Positions 24,419 through 37,744 are shown, numbered from the stretch's first letter. The stretch: DNA of 64,000 bases from Sternotherus odoratus (GCA_032164245.1 JAVMKO010000003.1:132625924-132689923), one strand, 5' to 3'. Numbers and translations are program-made. The notes: generated by a model from the letters alone, not told the origin.

Positions 24419-24426
24419 TTCTAAAT

Positions 24427-24945
24427 AGTGGTAGGAAGCTGTATTTGCAGAGCTTTTTGCAGGATGGCAGATGACATCGGAGTTCGAAGACACTGAAACC
24501 TAATGGGGAGTCAATGAGGAAGGAACAAGAGGGAGATTTGTGCCGTGGGAGTATTTTTATTTTTCTGTTATTAAAGTAACATCATTGAGCTGTCCTGTTT
24601 TGGATGTTTTAAATACCTACATATCATGATCAGATATTGGTGTGGCAGTGAACAACACCTGTGTATGGGATTAACGATGCGAAGGCAAGCGAGGAAAATT
24701 GAGTTTTGAGGAATTATTGAAAGTAATAGAGTGAGAATGCATGACCTACAGATAGAGTAAAGCTGTTCCAGGCCTAGGAGATGCCATGAACAAAGATGCA
24801 AATCATAAATGGAAAGACAGTAAGGAATCCTCACTGTGAGTGGAGTTGCATAATGAATATTTTATGGTGTAAATTAAAAAAAACAAAAATTAGAAAATGC
24901 AAGACTGTAAATGAATTTGCTGGTTTAACTATTGTAAATATATGT
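24427..24945. other. Intron, probably old repeat remainder
   Basis: Phrases such as 'gagctgttccaggc' related sequence near 24765 and 'gggagtcaatgaggaaggaac' suggest an old amniote repeat continuing from before the hAT insertion. No gene is visible. Confidence 0.4.
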
Positions 24946-25061
24946 CAGGTTGCCAACTGTCCAGGATTGGCCACGAGTCTCCAGTAATTAAAGATTAAAT
25001 CTTTAAAGATGGTCATGTGATGCAATCTCCAGGAATACATACAGCCACAATTGGCAACCCT
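24946..25061. mobile_element. Short MITE with GGTTGCCAAC termini
   Basis: Starts 'caggttgccaac' and ends 'attggcaacccta', an inverted repeat, over 116 bases including 'ctccaggaatacatacag' and 'gagtctccagtaattaaag'. A copy of the same terminus, 'agggttgccagccc', occurs at 54003. No clear target duplication. Confidence 0.55.
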
Positions 25062-26095
25062 AAATATAGACAACTTTGTAACTATTTTATAACTTATTAG
25101 GTCTTTCTAATTCCTCTGCATAACAAAATAACTTGCTATATGCCATTGTACCATCATAGTAGTAACTCAGTCTGTTGTGGATCAATTCTTTTTTGTGTGT
25201 GAGAGAGGGGTTTCATGCGCAAGTATCAGTTGAAAAATGTTCTCAGCTTTTTTCCTTCTGAATCGGAATGAAGAGGTGTCTCATCCTATATAGACAACCT
25301 GTTTAAAAGTTAAAGCATGTCTGAGTCATTTAAAATACAACAAAGTTAATGTTCAAACATAATGTAGAAATTCCACAACTCTACTGTATAGAACTTGTTT
25401 TAATCAAGAGCTCACACCAGTCTCTTCAGGGTGGGACTGCTTATTCCTTCCTAATACTTCTAGACAGGGTTCTGAAAGTGAAAACAGATATCACTCCGCT
25501 ATCCAGTCACACAGCTTTCATGATGGTCCATGAAGATCAGTTGAGAAGGTGCTGTTCTGGAAGGAGAATAATTCTTGTTTCCTGTATATAGGCTTTTTAG
25601 GGAACTTGTGGATGCTCAGACCCATTGTTTCATAGAGATAAATTATATCCTTGAGGTACTGTCTGTTGTTATGTGCTCTTTTCAAAGCATATTAGGAGCA
25701 CAATTAGTTCTTATGACTCGAGAGGAAGATAAGATAAACTCAAGATACAGTTCGACCTCGAGGTGGGGGAAAAAAACAACCTGGAGGTTCAGGTACATTT
25801 CGTGTTCTTTTTTACTTTACTCTGCCTTGCTGGAGGAGCTGTAAGTGGCCAACTCTGCTGTCAGTGTACACATAGCCCAAAGGTCTTAAATGGCCTTGAC
25901 TTTCGCAAACAGATTATTCTAGTAGGGTGACAGAACTGGTTGGCTGTTTACAAAGCTAATCAAATCAGACACCAGCCCAAGCACAGTACCAGCTGTTAAA
26001 CTTTGCTGGTACCAGATTAATTAAACTCTAAAAACATTTCTTTCTTTATGTTTATCAAAATTACCAAACTGGTAAAGTGCCCACAGCAAGGGAGA
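25062..26095. other. Mostly unique intron
   Basis: No gene was recognised. The frames at 25349-25591 and 25575-25844 (80 and 89 codons) have no recognisable motif. The sequence just before 26100 may belong to the L1-like fragment. Confidence 0.4.
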
Positions 26096-26530
26096 GGTGG
26101 GACTTTTTGACCTCACTTAACCTCTCTACTATGTCTCAGAGGATTTGTCTCGGCAGGCCTCTCTCTGAGGAAGAGATCATAGAAACCATTAATGGTCTAC
26201 TATCCTTTGGCAAAATGCCTGATTCAGATTCACTCAGAGCTGATTTCTTTTAAAGCTTTATGTGCATCTTTAAACACACACCTCTTAAGTATGTCTAGTC
26301 ATTCTAAGGAAGCTGGTGGTACTTGTCTAGTTTTCCAGATGCCTGGATTATTCTTGTTACAAAGGCTAAAGGCCCAGAGTAGTGTGTTGTATGTAGGTCC
26401 ATATCCTTGATTAACATGGCTATTAAAAATATTAGCAAAACACTTACATTTTGTATTTGTGATGCTATGCAGACTGATCAATCAAACGTTATCAGTAAGT
26501 GCTTCTGTCCACAGGCGGGGCAGGGAAGGG
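26096..26530 (+). pseudogene. L1-like LINE reverse-transcriptase fragment
   Basis: The translated sequence has LSRPLSEEEIIETINGLLSF then GKMPDSDSLRADFFKAL, which parallels the L1/Tx1 block 'ISEEEI..AI..LK.GKAPGPDGF..EFYK'. Further on, in shifted frames, GPYPLINMAIKNISKTL parallels 'YRPISLLN.D.KI.AK.L'. The order and spacing are right for the palm/fingers entry of an L1-type reverse transcriptase. Several frameshifts make it a dead relic. The longest remaining frame is 26192-26410. Confidence 0.6.
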
Positions 26531-27029
26531 TTTGGTAATTAAAAAATGAATTTTCCTAAAATCTTTAGAGAGATCAGGTACTTAATATCTTCCTTTTACA
26601 CTATGTTACCATAGACCTAATCTCACCTTAATTTGTTCCTATTGTGCCTGTGAGATATTAGTGTGTATTGGAGCCACACAAAATAATTGGTTGTTGATTG
26701 AACAAGCAATTATGCAAGCAATGCCTCTGACTTGCTTTTTCTAGTTATCTTACACTTTTTTGACTGTCTGTACTAAGGCAGCTTAACGTATTGTTCACAT
26801 CATTTGAAAGCTAGCTATATATTTAGTCTTTTGTGACGGGTAAATTTTTTTTTTGTTTTAATCCTCCAGGTGAACAAATTTAAGAGAACTCAGATTTTAT
26901 ACTTCACCATTGTGTGTCTGTCTTGTCTTTCCTTCTGCTTTGCTATGTTTTTCTGTCCTGTCAAATTCAATAGTGACTCCTCATGTACAACAGGAGCATG
27001 TTGTTGTTGTGTACTTTTTATAGGGTTGA
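26531..27029. other. Unique intron
   Basis: AT-rich, no recognisable feature. Confidence 0.5.
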
Positions 27030-27733
27030 TGTGATGGGGTTTACTCATCACTGCAGCACCTCCTGTTGGTTGTCTAGGGGATTAGCTCTGCTAACTAGTG
27101 CTGCTTGCTCTGGTGGTGCTCCACCCATCACCTCTTCTGCTCCTGGACCCATGTCCCTCTAAGGACTGATGGCCTCTTCAGTGACATAGCCCTTCAGTCA
27201 TGCCACACTTGGTGCTTCCCACTTTGAGGGGACACCTCTGCAGTCCCTATGCAGCCACTTCTCTAATAGGCGACTGCAGTCTACTGTTTAGCCACTTCCA
27301 CCCATTATTCTGGGTCCTGGCCCAAGGACCCTGTAAAAGGCCGCTGCTTGCAGCGCCTCCTCCAACTCTTCAGTATGTTTCCCTGGCCGCTTCCCTGTGG
27401 CCCCAGCACTTTCTTTGTCCTTGCCTCAGGGCCTCTGCCTGCAGCTCCTTGCAGCCCATCAGGAGCTGCCTTTAGCTCCCTCGGTCTCTACCTGCAGCTC
27501 TGCTCTGTCCAGGGTGCTTTCTACCTTCAGCCTGCAAGGCAGCTGGTCCTCCTCCCTCCTAAAGTTCCAGGGAGCGACTGAAGCTGCTCTGCTCTACAGC
27601 TCTTTTTATATGGGCCAGCCCAGCCCTGATTAACTGCTCCTAACGGCCCCTTTGTAATTGGCTGCCTCCTGCACAGCCTCCCTATGGCTTTATTACCCCT
27701 TATGGGGCAGTGTGGAGGACACACCCCATCACA
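27030..27733 (-). mobile_element. LTR-like retroelement sequence (704 bp)
   Basis: The sequence starts TGTGATGGGGTTT and ends ACACCCCATCACA, giving TG...CA with an 11-base terminal inverted repeat (TGTGATGGGGT/ACCCCATCACA). It is GC-rich in AT-rich surroundings. On the minus strand a TATA-like CCCATATAAAAAGAGC lies about 120 bases from the start, and AATAAAGCC near 27690 precedes it. That order is not ideal for a promoter followed by a polyadenylation signal, so orientation is tentative. No convincing target duplication flanks it (gttga versus gtggg). The frames at 27200-27751 are composition-driven. The layout resembles a turtle ERV solo LTR. Confidence 0.6.
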
Positions 27734-30700
27734 GTGGGTTTTTTCATGCAATGAATTTATTGTGATATCACTATTATATATTTAAACTTCCACATTCTCC
27801 TAGCATGGACTCTCACAACAGATTGCTAGATGGCAAATACTGTTTTGGGATTACTCCAACTTTGCTCTGTTGCCCTGGAAAGATTCCTTTCTTACCTCTC
27901 AAATAGTCATTCAGAAGGAAGGTTCATGTTCCGGAAATGTTTGTTTTCTCAATCCCACTGAAGAAGAGGATTTTAGAAGAAATTAATCAGGATATCTGTA
28001 TGTTCTCTCTGATGACCTGAACAGTCTCTGAACTTCAGTTATGATAGCATTAAAAACGTTTAGGAGGCACTGCCTTATGACAAGGCTCATTCCTTGATCT
28101 CTTGCGCTGAGAGAAGCAACGTCTCTCCCTTACAGTTGTGTGATGCAGCCCCTTAAGCATCCTTATGTACATTCTTTACCTTATTAGCCATCTTCAGTAC
28201 ACAGGACTTGCATGTTGTTGTCGATTAGGTTCTTACTCTCTGTCTTGTGGCACTGTGAACTGATGTTGAAGCTTCGAATGTCTCTTCTTGCATTCAGGGA
28301 ATAGAGAAACAATGGTAATTTTTTGTTAATTTGATTCTCTGAGTCCTTTTATGCCATTCCTGACATCTGACTCTGTTTTTCTATTATGACTGCTTTGATG
28401 AGACTTTCTCAAAAGTGATTATCACATTTGAAATGTATGGTGAGTTCACACGATACAAAATATAGGTCTGTCATGTGCCAAGATCCATAAGCAATTTATC
28501 TTGAGCTATTTATGATGCCTTAGACAAGGATGGGTTGCAGCTTAAAAGTAGGGGTTTATTTTGTTTTTGACATAAATATTTTTAAAGGAACGAGCAAGCA
28601 AAAGTTTGCTTTATTTAAGTTTTATTTTCTGGTAAGTTGCTTAAATGATCTTTCTGTGATAGTATAATAACTTGGGGAAATCAAATTAGCAGTTAAGAAA
28701 TTAACACTAGTAAGCATATTTGTCCTGTGTGTAGATAAGTTGTTCTACCTAGATGCAGCTTAAACTGATACCTGATGAAATAAATCAGTTTTTAAAAACT
28801 TAGTCCAAAATAGTTCCTGGTACCATCTGACATTTTTTTTAAAAAAATCGGAAGTTTGGAACTTAAATTAAGTCTTCCTTTTTTAAAAGCTAAAGACTTT
28901 ATAAGTAAAAACTGTTTAAAGAAAACCTGTTTAGTTTTTTCACATTGTATTTTCACAAGATATTCTCTCAAAGTATGTTTAATCACATACCTATTTTCAA
29001 GATATTTATCCCTATCAGATAAAAGTTCCTTCTGGGATTGTGCACAGCTACAAGTGTTTTTCCTTATCTCCCATATGCTTCTCTCTTGTATGAATATATG
29101 AAGAAAATAAGTTTTACATAGAACGGGGTAAAGGCTGTTAGAGTGTGAGTATGATGCAGGTTATGTACATGGGATCTTATGAAATGATGAGTTAATTATA
29201 TACAAAAAAAAAATTAAAAATCTTATCACATAGTATCCCCAGATTCCTGGAACTTACTGAATAACATTTGTCCATGCAGCAAAAAAAGTTTACTAAAGTG
29301 TACTCTTTGCAGTTTATCTATTTTTAAATGTGTATATATAGGGTCTCCTGCACCATGGAATTTTGTGAATTCACTCAGAAGGATGGCTAGCATCCTAATA
29401 AGTGATAACTTGAATCCTGTCAGAAGAACCTTGAGATGGAATTACTACCTCAATATTCATGTATTGTTGTTGTTAAAGTATGCAAAATTATTTTATAGGC
29501 TAAATTTAAAATCAACGATTCAGCATAGGGTCCATAATACATATGGTATGAGACAGTAAAGTACTTATGATATAGAGGCAATAGAAGAAAAGATGCCTAT
29601 ATACTAAAAATAGAGACATCTTTTAACATAGATCAGTAGTAATCACCATTCTGTTATTCCTTTTGTAATTTTTTTTTTTTTAAACAAGCAGAGCTCTTTT
29701 GGGTATATTTTAGTAAATATGTAAAATGTGTCTTCTAACCATTTTAATAAATGTGCACACTGAACTCTAAACTCTAACATGAATTAGAAGTGGTGTCATA
29801 TTTTCGCAATATTTGTTTAAATACTACCTTTGATTGGTAGTATAAAAATACTTAGAAATGCACTGTTTAATAGTCTGCTTTGGGATCTACTAGCTCAGAC
29901 CTCTGCCTCGGCAGACTACCATGTAGAATGAAACCTTTTCTTTTTAATATCTATTAAAGTCTTATTTAGATATCTTTTCCATTTAGATAATAGTTCTGTA
30001 CTGCATTTCTTATGAAACACAAGAAACATGATATTAGGGTGGGAGGGCATGAAACACAAGAAACATATTAGGGGGTGTGTGTGTGTGTGTGTTCACGTGT
30101 TCACCAGCATTTGTGATCTCTGCTCTCAAAATAAGAGTACAAAACTTTAATAGTGATGAGGCTGTTTTCTCTAGACAAATGTGATCTTTTAAAAGAGACT
30201 TTGAATTTGAAGGTGTGTTCTTTAGTAAATGTAAAGAACTAAGCACATTTTCAGAATTTTAAAAAAATCCTTACCAAATTGTATCAAGTGTAAGTTATTT
30301 TTAGGTGCAAGTTAGATCATCTGTTTTTATTTGTTTGTGTACTGTCACTTTACAACAAGGTAAGAAAAGATTGCTTTTTTGAAAAGATTAGTCTGTTTAG
30401 ACAGCATACAAAGGAGGAATGCAGGATGTTGAGAGCAACAAAAGTAATGCAAGACAACTTCTTAGCTCCATGTGTCAGTACACGAAGATGAGGTGCTGAA
30501 GGTTGTCAGTGTTGTGTTTATTTGACTCCTTGAAGAAGTAACTTTCTAGGATTCATTTAGGTTCATTCCTTAGTACTTGACACCCAACTTGTGGCTATTT
30601 ATTTTTCATTCCTGGAAGTGGCAGGATGGAGGAAACAAAAAACAGGGGAACATACCAGTACAGCATGCTTATGGTACTTCTAGTATAACATCAAAGGCGC

Positions 30701-33700
30701 CTTGAGTAAGAGAAGGATCTTGAATTAAATTTTTTATATCTGAATTATACCAGTGAGACATCAATAAAAAACACTCTTTTGGGGAAGGAATAGAAAGTAA
30801 TATGTGCAAAATCCCAGAATGTATGTGCATTCAATGAGCAGTTGAGTGACACAACCATTCATAAAGTATATATTATCTTTTGTAATTTTCATTCCTCATT
30901 CTTTATTACTGAAGGATAATTGCACTAAATAAAGATCTGAGATTTTTAAAATTTCTCTTGGTGCTTATTCCACTTGTGAAATTATAATCCTAAATTTATG
31001 AAATAATTGCTTGTTTTAGATATAGTTATGTCACCAATACATCATTATTTATCACTTGACATCATAGGCAGCAACAGCAAAATGCTGATTATGTACAAGG
31101 GTAAAGCAAATAGACCAAAGCATGGAAAAATAGCCATTATTTTTTTTTTTAAAAAAAAGAATTTTCAAATGTAACTATTTTCATCTTTACATTCTCAATT
31201 CTGTTAAACTGAACTAACATTTTGATCATACCAAATTAGTACTAAAATGCTTTTTATTCATTTAGCATGATGATTACATTAAATTTGTGATTTGTGAAAA
31301 TAAGTATGATTGATTATACTTTTACTCCTAAATGTAGAGCAAGACCAGGACTGAGGAAAGATACTACATTACTTATATATAAAGTTCAGTAGTAGGTTTC
31401 ATTTTCTCCAGAAGAAGAGTGAGCATTTAAATATGAACTATATACTGCCTTTATTTTTATAAGTACTCTCAAATTATCTCAAAATCCTGCCAGTGCAAAC
31501 TTCAGCTTCACCAGTGAGAATATTTTAGTGGTGCAAATGTATCACTTCTGAAGGGATTGGGAAAAGTGCTTTTTAAAAAAAATCTGGGCATATCTAAAAG
31601 GTGATTTAAAAAACAAACAAAAAAACATTCATAGTTTTACCTGTGAAGCTGCATGGAAAAATAAAATATTTTATTAAAAGACAATTCTAATTCTGTCACA
31701 AAAATGATGCTTATTTCTCTTTCCCTACTCTTAATTAAAATTAGAAATATGAAAGAAAAGAAGATCTTTGTTTCCATTAGCTCCATCTGCTCTTGTTGGC
31801 TATCCCCTACCTGAAGTTACAATCCTAATTTGTGACCTCAGCTGTAGCTGCTGTGGAAGTGTTTCTGCTGCCAAAAATCAAAGAATTATGACTTTACATG
31901 GGGACTAAGCAAAAGCAGATCACTGTGATCTGCAAAGGTTTGTTTACTTTAGTATTTAAAACCAAACTTTAGCATTAGCTGCATAAGTAGACTGGAATAT
32001 GCACATCTGCAAACATGCCATTTTAATTAACATTTTCTTCCTGGTATTTTTGAATTCAGAAGCTGTAATCTCCCCAGCAATCTAGTCAGTTCCCCTTCAT
32101 TAAAAAAAGGATGAATAAAATCTCCTTAATTGACTCTTGTTCAACAATTCATTAAGGTTCTCCTTTTAAAATATTTGTGTTTCATACCATAGGTTGAATA
32201 AACAGTTTTAAAAAATAGGGATCTGCAAGATTTACAGGCAATAGATGAAGTCATATTATATCAAAGTACAGAATAAACCAATAGGTGTGGAAGAAACCTC
32301 ACAGTATGACTAGATTTTTGTTTTTAAATGCTCAGCCAGTACACCCAGAAGCTCTGAGTCCTGTAGCTACTTCAATAGTTGACTCAAATTCTTACATATT
32401 TGGGGGGAGAAAGGGGTCTCGCACCTGTATGACACAACATAGTCAAACTGTGATTAACAGGTCACCTGAACTTTAAAGATAGCATGGTTGTAGCAATGGT
32501 AAAAGCTTAAGCCCGTCAATTAGATCTTTTTTTCAGGAAAAACACTGCAGAGGCTAAAAATACACAATGACTAAAGAAAGTTATTTTTAATACTAAAATT
32601 AGATAAGAAATATTGCACGGCATAAAATTTTAGTCTTGGAATGTTTGGTGAAGACACTGTGCACTATAGTAGCATGAAAAGAATTGGGAGTCTTGAATTA
32701 AATTTAGCAAGATATTTTTTTCTCTTTCCTTTCTCTTCCTCCATTTCCCCCAATCATACACACTGATTGAAATCAGTATCAATTGGTATAATTTCCCTGG
32801 GAGTTGTGCAAGTATTCAGTATGAAAAATAGTCTGAACTTCATGTTGGCAGCAGGTAGGTGGTGCACAGGTTGCAAAATACACATTTAGGGTTCTAGAAC
32901 TCTGAATGTTCCCAGACATTGCACTTAGTTTCTAAATGAGTTCAACTCATCTAAAAACTAATAGTAAAAATAGGGTTCCTTTTCATACATTTTGCTTGTA
33001 ACTTATGTATTTATTTATTTTATTTTTTTTAATTTGTAGTATGAGATATGCATCACTTGTTTTCCAGCTTTGCTTACCATCCTCTGATGTCTCGGCATTA
33101 AGTTCCAACAAGAAACCCTTTTGATGTTTTGTATGTGCTAAATGCGTAGATCTACTGCAACATTTTGAACATTTTTAAATTAAAATATATCACTCATTCT
33201 CTGTGTATTGATTTGTACAACTCTGTGTCAATATTAAGTTGAGCGAGTTTTCCAATAAGTTAAAAAGATCTGGCAAGGCAGGTAACATTTAGTGGATTGG
33301 TTTAAGTTTATGCTTGTGTACGTGTTAGCTGTGTATCTATTTTTCTTTTTGCTCTTTATTCTTAATCAGTGTTACAGATTTTGAAATGTCCCCTGGAGCC
33401 TGACAAAAGATAAAGCCTATTACAATATTTATAGTTAAACTGCTGCCCTTTCCACTTATTGATTAAGATTTTAAAACTGCTTTTCTCTGTTTCTGACAAT
33501 TTTTTAGAATTGCTTTTGCAATAGCACTTTTAGATTAACTTTAGGTTATTGTGTGGAATGATGCTATCCTGATAAAATTTTGTTTAATCACCATCATTCT
33601 GATGGGCTAACCTAGTCAATGTGGAAGTGTTGCATTCATTTTGCTAAGAATGGCTGTTCAGCTTTGAACTTCATTTGTTTTAAAGTAAACTCTGGAAGCA

Positions 33701-34164
33701 TCAGTTTGCAGTTAAACTTGAGCTGAATTTTGAACTTACAGCATGGATTCTCAACCTCTTTGTTGTATTGAGAAGTAAATTTAGCAACTTCAAGGTTTGT
33801 CATGTACCCTGCGGTTACCAACCAATTGCAGGCACCACATAAATCTGTTCAGAGTTGTATGTAGTTCCTCCCTTTGTTCCCCAAAGTTTAGGGATCATTA
33901 CTGTCTGTGCCAAAGATTGCCAGCTTTTATGCCAACTTATTCTTAACTGATCATACTTTTAGCTATTTAGTGGATCATACTGGATACAGACCGGTATGCT
34001 TTTTGCATTTCAGGAAAACTTATTCTAGGTATAATTATTAGGAAACACATATTTGCCTCAGCACATCCTAATTTCATAGGAATTAATACCAATAAAATAG
34101 AAGAATCATATATCTAATGTATATTTGTAATGTAATTGAAAAATTAAATTTTAATTCATTGAAA
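27734..34164. other. Long stretch of mostly unique intron
   Basis: About 6.4 kb of AT-rich sequence without a recognised gene or young transposon. Minor items are a near-duplicate 'gaaacacaagaaacat' pair (30014-30067), a short (GT)n at about 30075-30092, A/T runs, and 63-91-codon chance frames. 29870-29930 and 31790-31870 are slightly richer in GC but carry nothing I recognise. This is the least repeat-rich part of the window. Confidence 0.45.
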
Positions 34165-34368
34165 AATAAATGGGAATTAGGAGACCTAGACACTGTTCCT
34201 GACAACCATGAACTCACTGTAACTTGGGACAAATTGCTTAATATCCCTCTGCCTCTGATTCCTCATCTGTAAAATGGGAAGAATTATACTTGCTTACCTT
34301 TTGTAAATTGTTTTGAGAACTGTGGGTGAAAAGCACTATGTAAGTACTAAGTATTTATAGTTACCAAT
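34165..34368 (+). repeat. MIR-family SINE copy (well preserved)
   Basis: 'gggaattaggagacctagacactgttcctgac', 'taacttgggacaaattgcttaat', 'tctgcctctgattcctcatctgtaaaatgggaagaattatacttgc' and 'aaaagcactatgtaagtactaagta' follow the full MIR order. This is the clearest MIR in the window. Confidence 0.88.
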
Positions 34369-35449
34369 TACTGTCCAGTCTGTATAATCCAAATCTCAGT
34401 TATCTGGAGCAGGTTCATGTTCCCAAGATATCTATTAATTTAATTGAAAAAAATCCTGTGATTACATTGAAGAAAACAAAAGAAAAAAATGATTATTTAA
34501 ATTTATTCAAAGTCCCTCATGGTATTCAAATAATCAAGATTGAACTGTAATGAAGTGCACTAACAAAATATAAACTTGACAATAAAGTGTGATATGTAGT
34601 ACTTTTGTCCAGAAGTGCATTGTGTGATTGGCTGAAAGGGTAATCTGACTACCTGTTTTTTCCTGGACGTGACCAGATTCATAATATTATATTGCATACA
34701 GCATATTCCTTCCCCTTCTGAGATTTTTTTCAAAGTTTCTGCAGCAAAAACAGAACAGCAGTGCTAGCTGTGTACTGAGTCATCTGCCTAATCCTTATCC
34801 CCTCCGCATTGTCAATACCCATCTAATTCCACTTTAACAACAGTAATTGGCTGATGGAGTAGCAGATATAGATTTGTTTTCCTGATGACTCCTTGACTTT
34901 TTTCCTCTGGTAATACTAATAGAATTCCAAATCCTTACTGGTGTGATCATGTCATGAGTAGGTCAACAGTCATGTCAAGGTCCTATTGGAAACTTCATAG
35001 CCAACATCTTAATTTAGACTTAGCAATTTTTTTTCTCGTGTGTGTGCAATTGGAAGCAATTTTTTCAAGTCCCATACTCATTCCATTATAACACAATTCA
35101 TTTAATTCAAAGGAAGATAGTTCTGCATGTGAATTGTTTGACTGAATACAAATCCAGAAAGGATGTTTCCAGACTTTCTTTTATATTTATATTTTAGCTG
35201 CATTGGGTTATGAGTGGAAAAAACAAAATATTGCTTGTTTATTCTCATGTTTCTGAAACTATTTCATGGTGTTAGTTACTTAATGAGGACTGTAAACTGC
35301 TATTTCACAGTCCTGATATTCAGAAAAAGCTCTGGGTTTCCAAAGTGTCCCAAGATCCTAGACCGTGGCTCTTCACTCATGTAAATTACAGAATAGAAAG
35401 ATAGGCCAAAAATGCATTTTCAACAGGTATTTACGGTTTGCTTGTATTT
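34369..35449. other. Unique intron
   Basis: No gene or repeat was recognised. Confidence 0.5.
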
Positions 35450-35537
35450 TTTACTTGTGTTTGTACAGCATCTAGCACAGTAGGATCTTGATCGATGACT
35501 AAAGCTTGTCAATCCTATAGTAATACAAATAACTGCT
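35450..35537 (+). repeat. L2-like LINE 3' tail
   Basis: 'tgtgtttgtacagcatctagcacagtaggatcttgatcgatgactaaagc...ctatagtaatacaaataa' matches the common sauropsid tail 'tgtacagcgcctagcacaatggggtcctggtccatgactagggctcctaggcgctac-gtaatacaaataa', which also ends the longer copy at 57749-57880. Confidence 0.75.
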
Positions 35538-36674
35538 GTGGGCTGGAGAGCTGAGGATAATTGCCTCTCCCCCTTTTCCTTTTAATTAACTGGAGCTAAA
35601 AGTTGACTGAACTCCAGTGGACATACTTTTTGGAAATTAACAGTCCACCAAAGCCAATGTTAGCTACTTTAAGGTGGACCCTACACCACCAAAATCATTG
35701 CCATTGACTTCAGTAGAAGCAGGATGCCACCCTCTTCCATGTTGCACAAATTGCTAGTTTAGTTCCTGTTCTTAAATTACAAAACTACCAATACATGATT
35801 AAACACCCCTGTTTCTTGTTGTTTGTCAGATGTAATGAATAGCAGGACGGTGCTGGTTTGCCAGTGACTTTCATTCATTCATTCTTTTGGTCAACTTACC
35901 TTATGAATATTACTCAGCTGATGCACACAGCCTATGGGAAAGGCTGAAGTACAGGACATGTTTATGTATCTCTATCAGCAGGCTCCAGCATCATTCTTAT
36001 CCTTACCGCAGTTGGCTCAGCAGTGTCTCCATAAGTTTCAACGCCAATCTGGCATTGTGGGACACTTATATTTTGGAACATAGAGTACTTACTTCTGATA
36101 TGCAAGAATATTATTTCTTTGGTATACCACACACTATTAACAAAACTTTTAGAGAGTGTCAAAATCCAACAGATAAGATTATATTTCTACATCCCTTACA
36201 TCTTAATATTAAAGATAATGTTCCAGACTTCCCACTTTTTCTAATTCATGCAGAAAATCCCATCAATAATTTTTAAGATGGGAATTACTAGTTTTAGAAA
36301 TAAAACAACCTAAATACCTGAAGTTCCTAAGGATTGCAGCGTTGTTCTTTATGCTAAATGATTGCATTTAAATATTTTCATTAGATAATGCAATAAAATT
36401 TAACACTTGTGCACCTACATTTGGAACCTCCAAGATTTTAAGCCAGGTAGTAAAAGAAATCTGATGTAATCGTACTCATTGGGCAAATAAGATACTTCTC
36501 ATAACAAGTTTCAAATTAACTTTAGCCGACCATTGTTCTTTTGGGAATATATTTCTCTTTTTGGTGTGATTGTCACTGCCACTAATGCATGTAGAAACTG
36601 TTATTTTGTGTATTTGGTGTTCCATTATTTTATTTACAATGTGGTGCTTGATATGTTGCATCAATATTTTTTTA
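35538..36674. other. Intron with one unexplained 129-codon frame
   Basis: The frame 35887-36276 (+), starting MVNLPYEYYSADAHSLWERL, is open for 129 codons in AT-rich DNA. The first third contains 'catcattcttatccttaccgcagttgg'. I do not recognise a domain, and no splice or promoter context supports it. The 35690-35740 phrase 'cattgccattgacttcagtagaagcagg' resembles an old amniote repeat. Confidence 0.35.
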
Positions 36675-36790
36675 TAGATTCTAGGGCCATAAGGAACCAT
36701 TGTGATCACGTAGTCTGACTTCCTGTATAATACGGGCCTTAGAACATCCCCAAAATAATTCCTAGTTGTTAGTCTCTAGAGCAAAAGGAA
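36675..36790 (-). repeat. CR1 LINE 3' end fragment
   Basis: 'tagattctagggccataaggaaccattgtgatcacgtagtctgacttcctgtataatacgggccttagaacatccccaaaataattcctag' is the reverse complement of a CR1 3' end of the turtle type (gatcatctagtctgacctcctgtataacacaggcc). Confidence 0.82.
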
Positions 36791-37744
36791 ATACATACCA
36801 CGATTTTGGGAAGTGGCGGGGTCTGGGTCCCTGCACACAACACATTTGATTCAAATACTGCTTGAGTTGGGAAATTGTGGGAGGGTTTTCACTTCTTTGG
36901 TTTTAGCATTCATGTTCTTTGCTAATAACTATTCTGGGCTAATAATGTCTGAAAAATCAAGGAGATTAATTATCATATTCTAGGGTGATATTGTTTTAAC
37001 AAGAAACTCCCTCAAATTATTTTTGTTAACCTGAAAATTTAAATAAAATATTTTTTTTAACATTTTTTCTAATTATGAATTTTATTTATTATGCTTGGGC
37101 TAGTAGAGTATAACATACAATAGCTCTTTCATACAGGCATCAAAGAATTTCATCTCACCAGCCTTTTTATTCAAGATGTAGTGGAGCCATTGGAAGGATT
37201 AATGAGGCAGTATGAGCTACGATGTTTCAGTGTGCAAATTGAAACAGTCTTTAATCTCCATCTTTTCTGACAAACCCATTGCAGATGAGTAGCGTATCCA
37301 GTGCCTCAGAGACTAGTGCTTGATTAGAGGATCACTCAACCTATACAAGACCAAAATCAAAGTTGGGTAGAGGGAAGTAACCAGACGATTGGCTGAGTAT
37401 AGTTCTCCTTCTATTAGTAAATTGTTCACCATCTGAAAGTCTTAGAAGATTTTGGTATCCTACACTTGTAGTGGCAGGAGGTGTTTGTTTTTGGTAGCTC
37501 TCATAGTGTGATGGATGCTTTCCAAACAGAAAAAGAAGTCCCTGGCCCAAGGAAGTAAAGGCACACATACAAATGATTGATGGTGGAAGTAGTCCTGTGA
37601 AAATAAGGTTAAACTATTTATTTTTAATTAACTTGTCAGTATAAATTAGCTGGTTTTCCCATTGGCAGCATGGCAGAAGAGGGTCTTCTGGAGGGGGAGT
37701 AGGAGCCTTGCTGATATGCTCAGGAAGGGCATTCCCTGCAAAAG
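36791..37744. other. Unique intron
   Basis: No gene was recognised. The 75-codon frame at 37341-37568 (-) lacks motifs. Confidence 0.45.
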
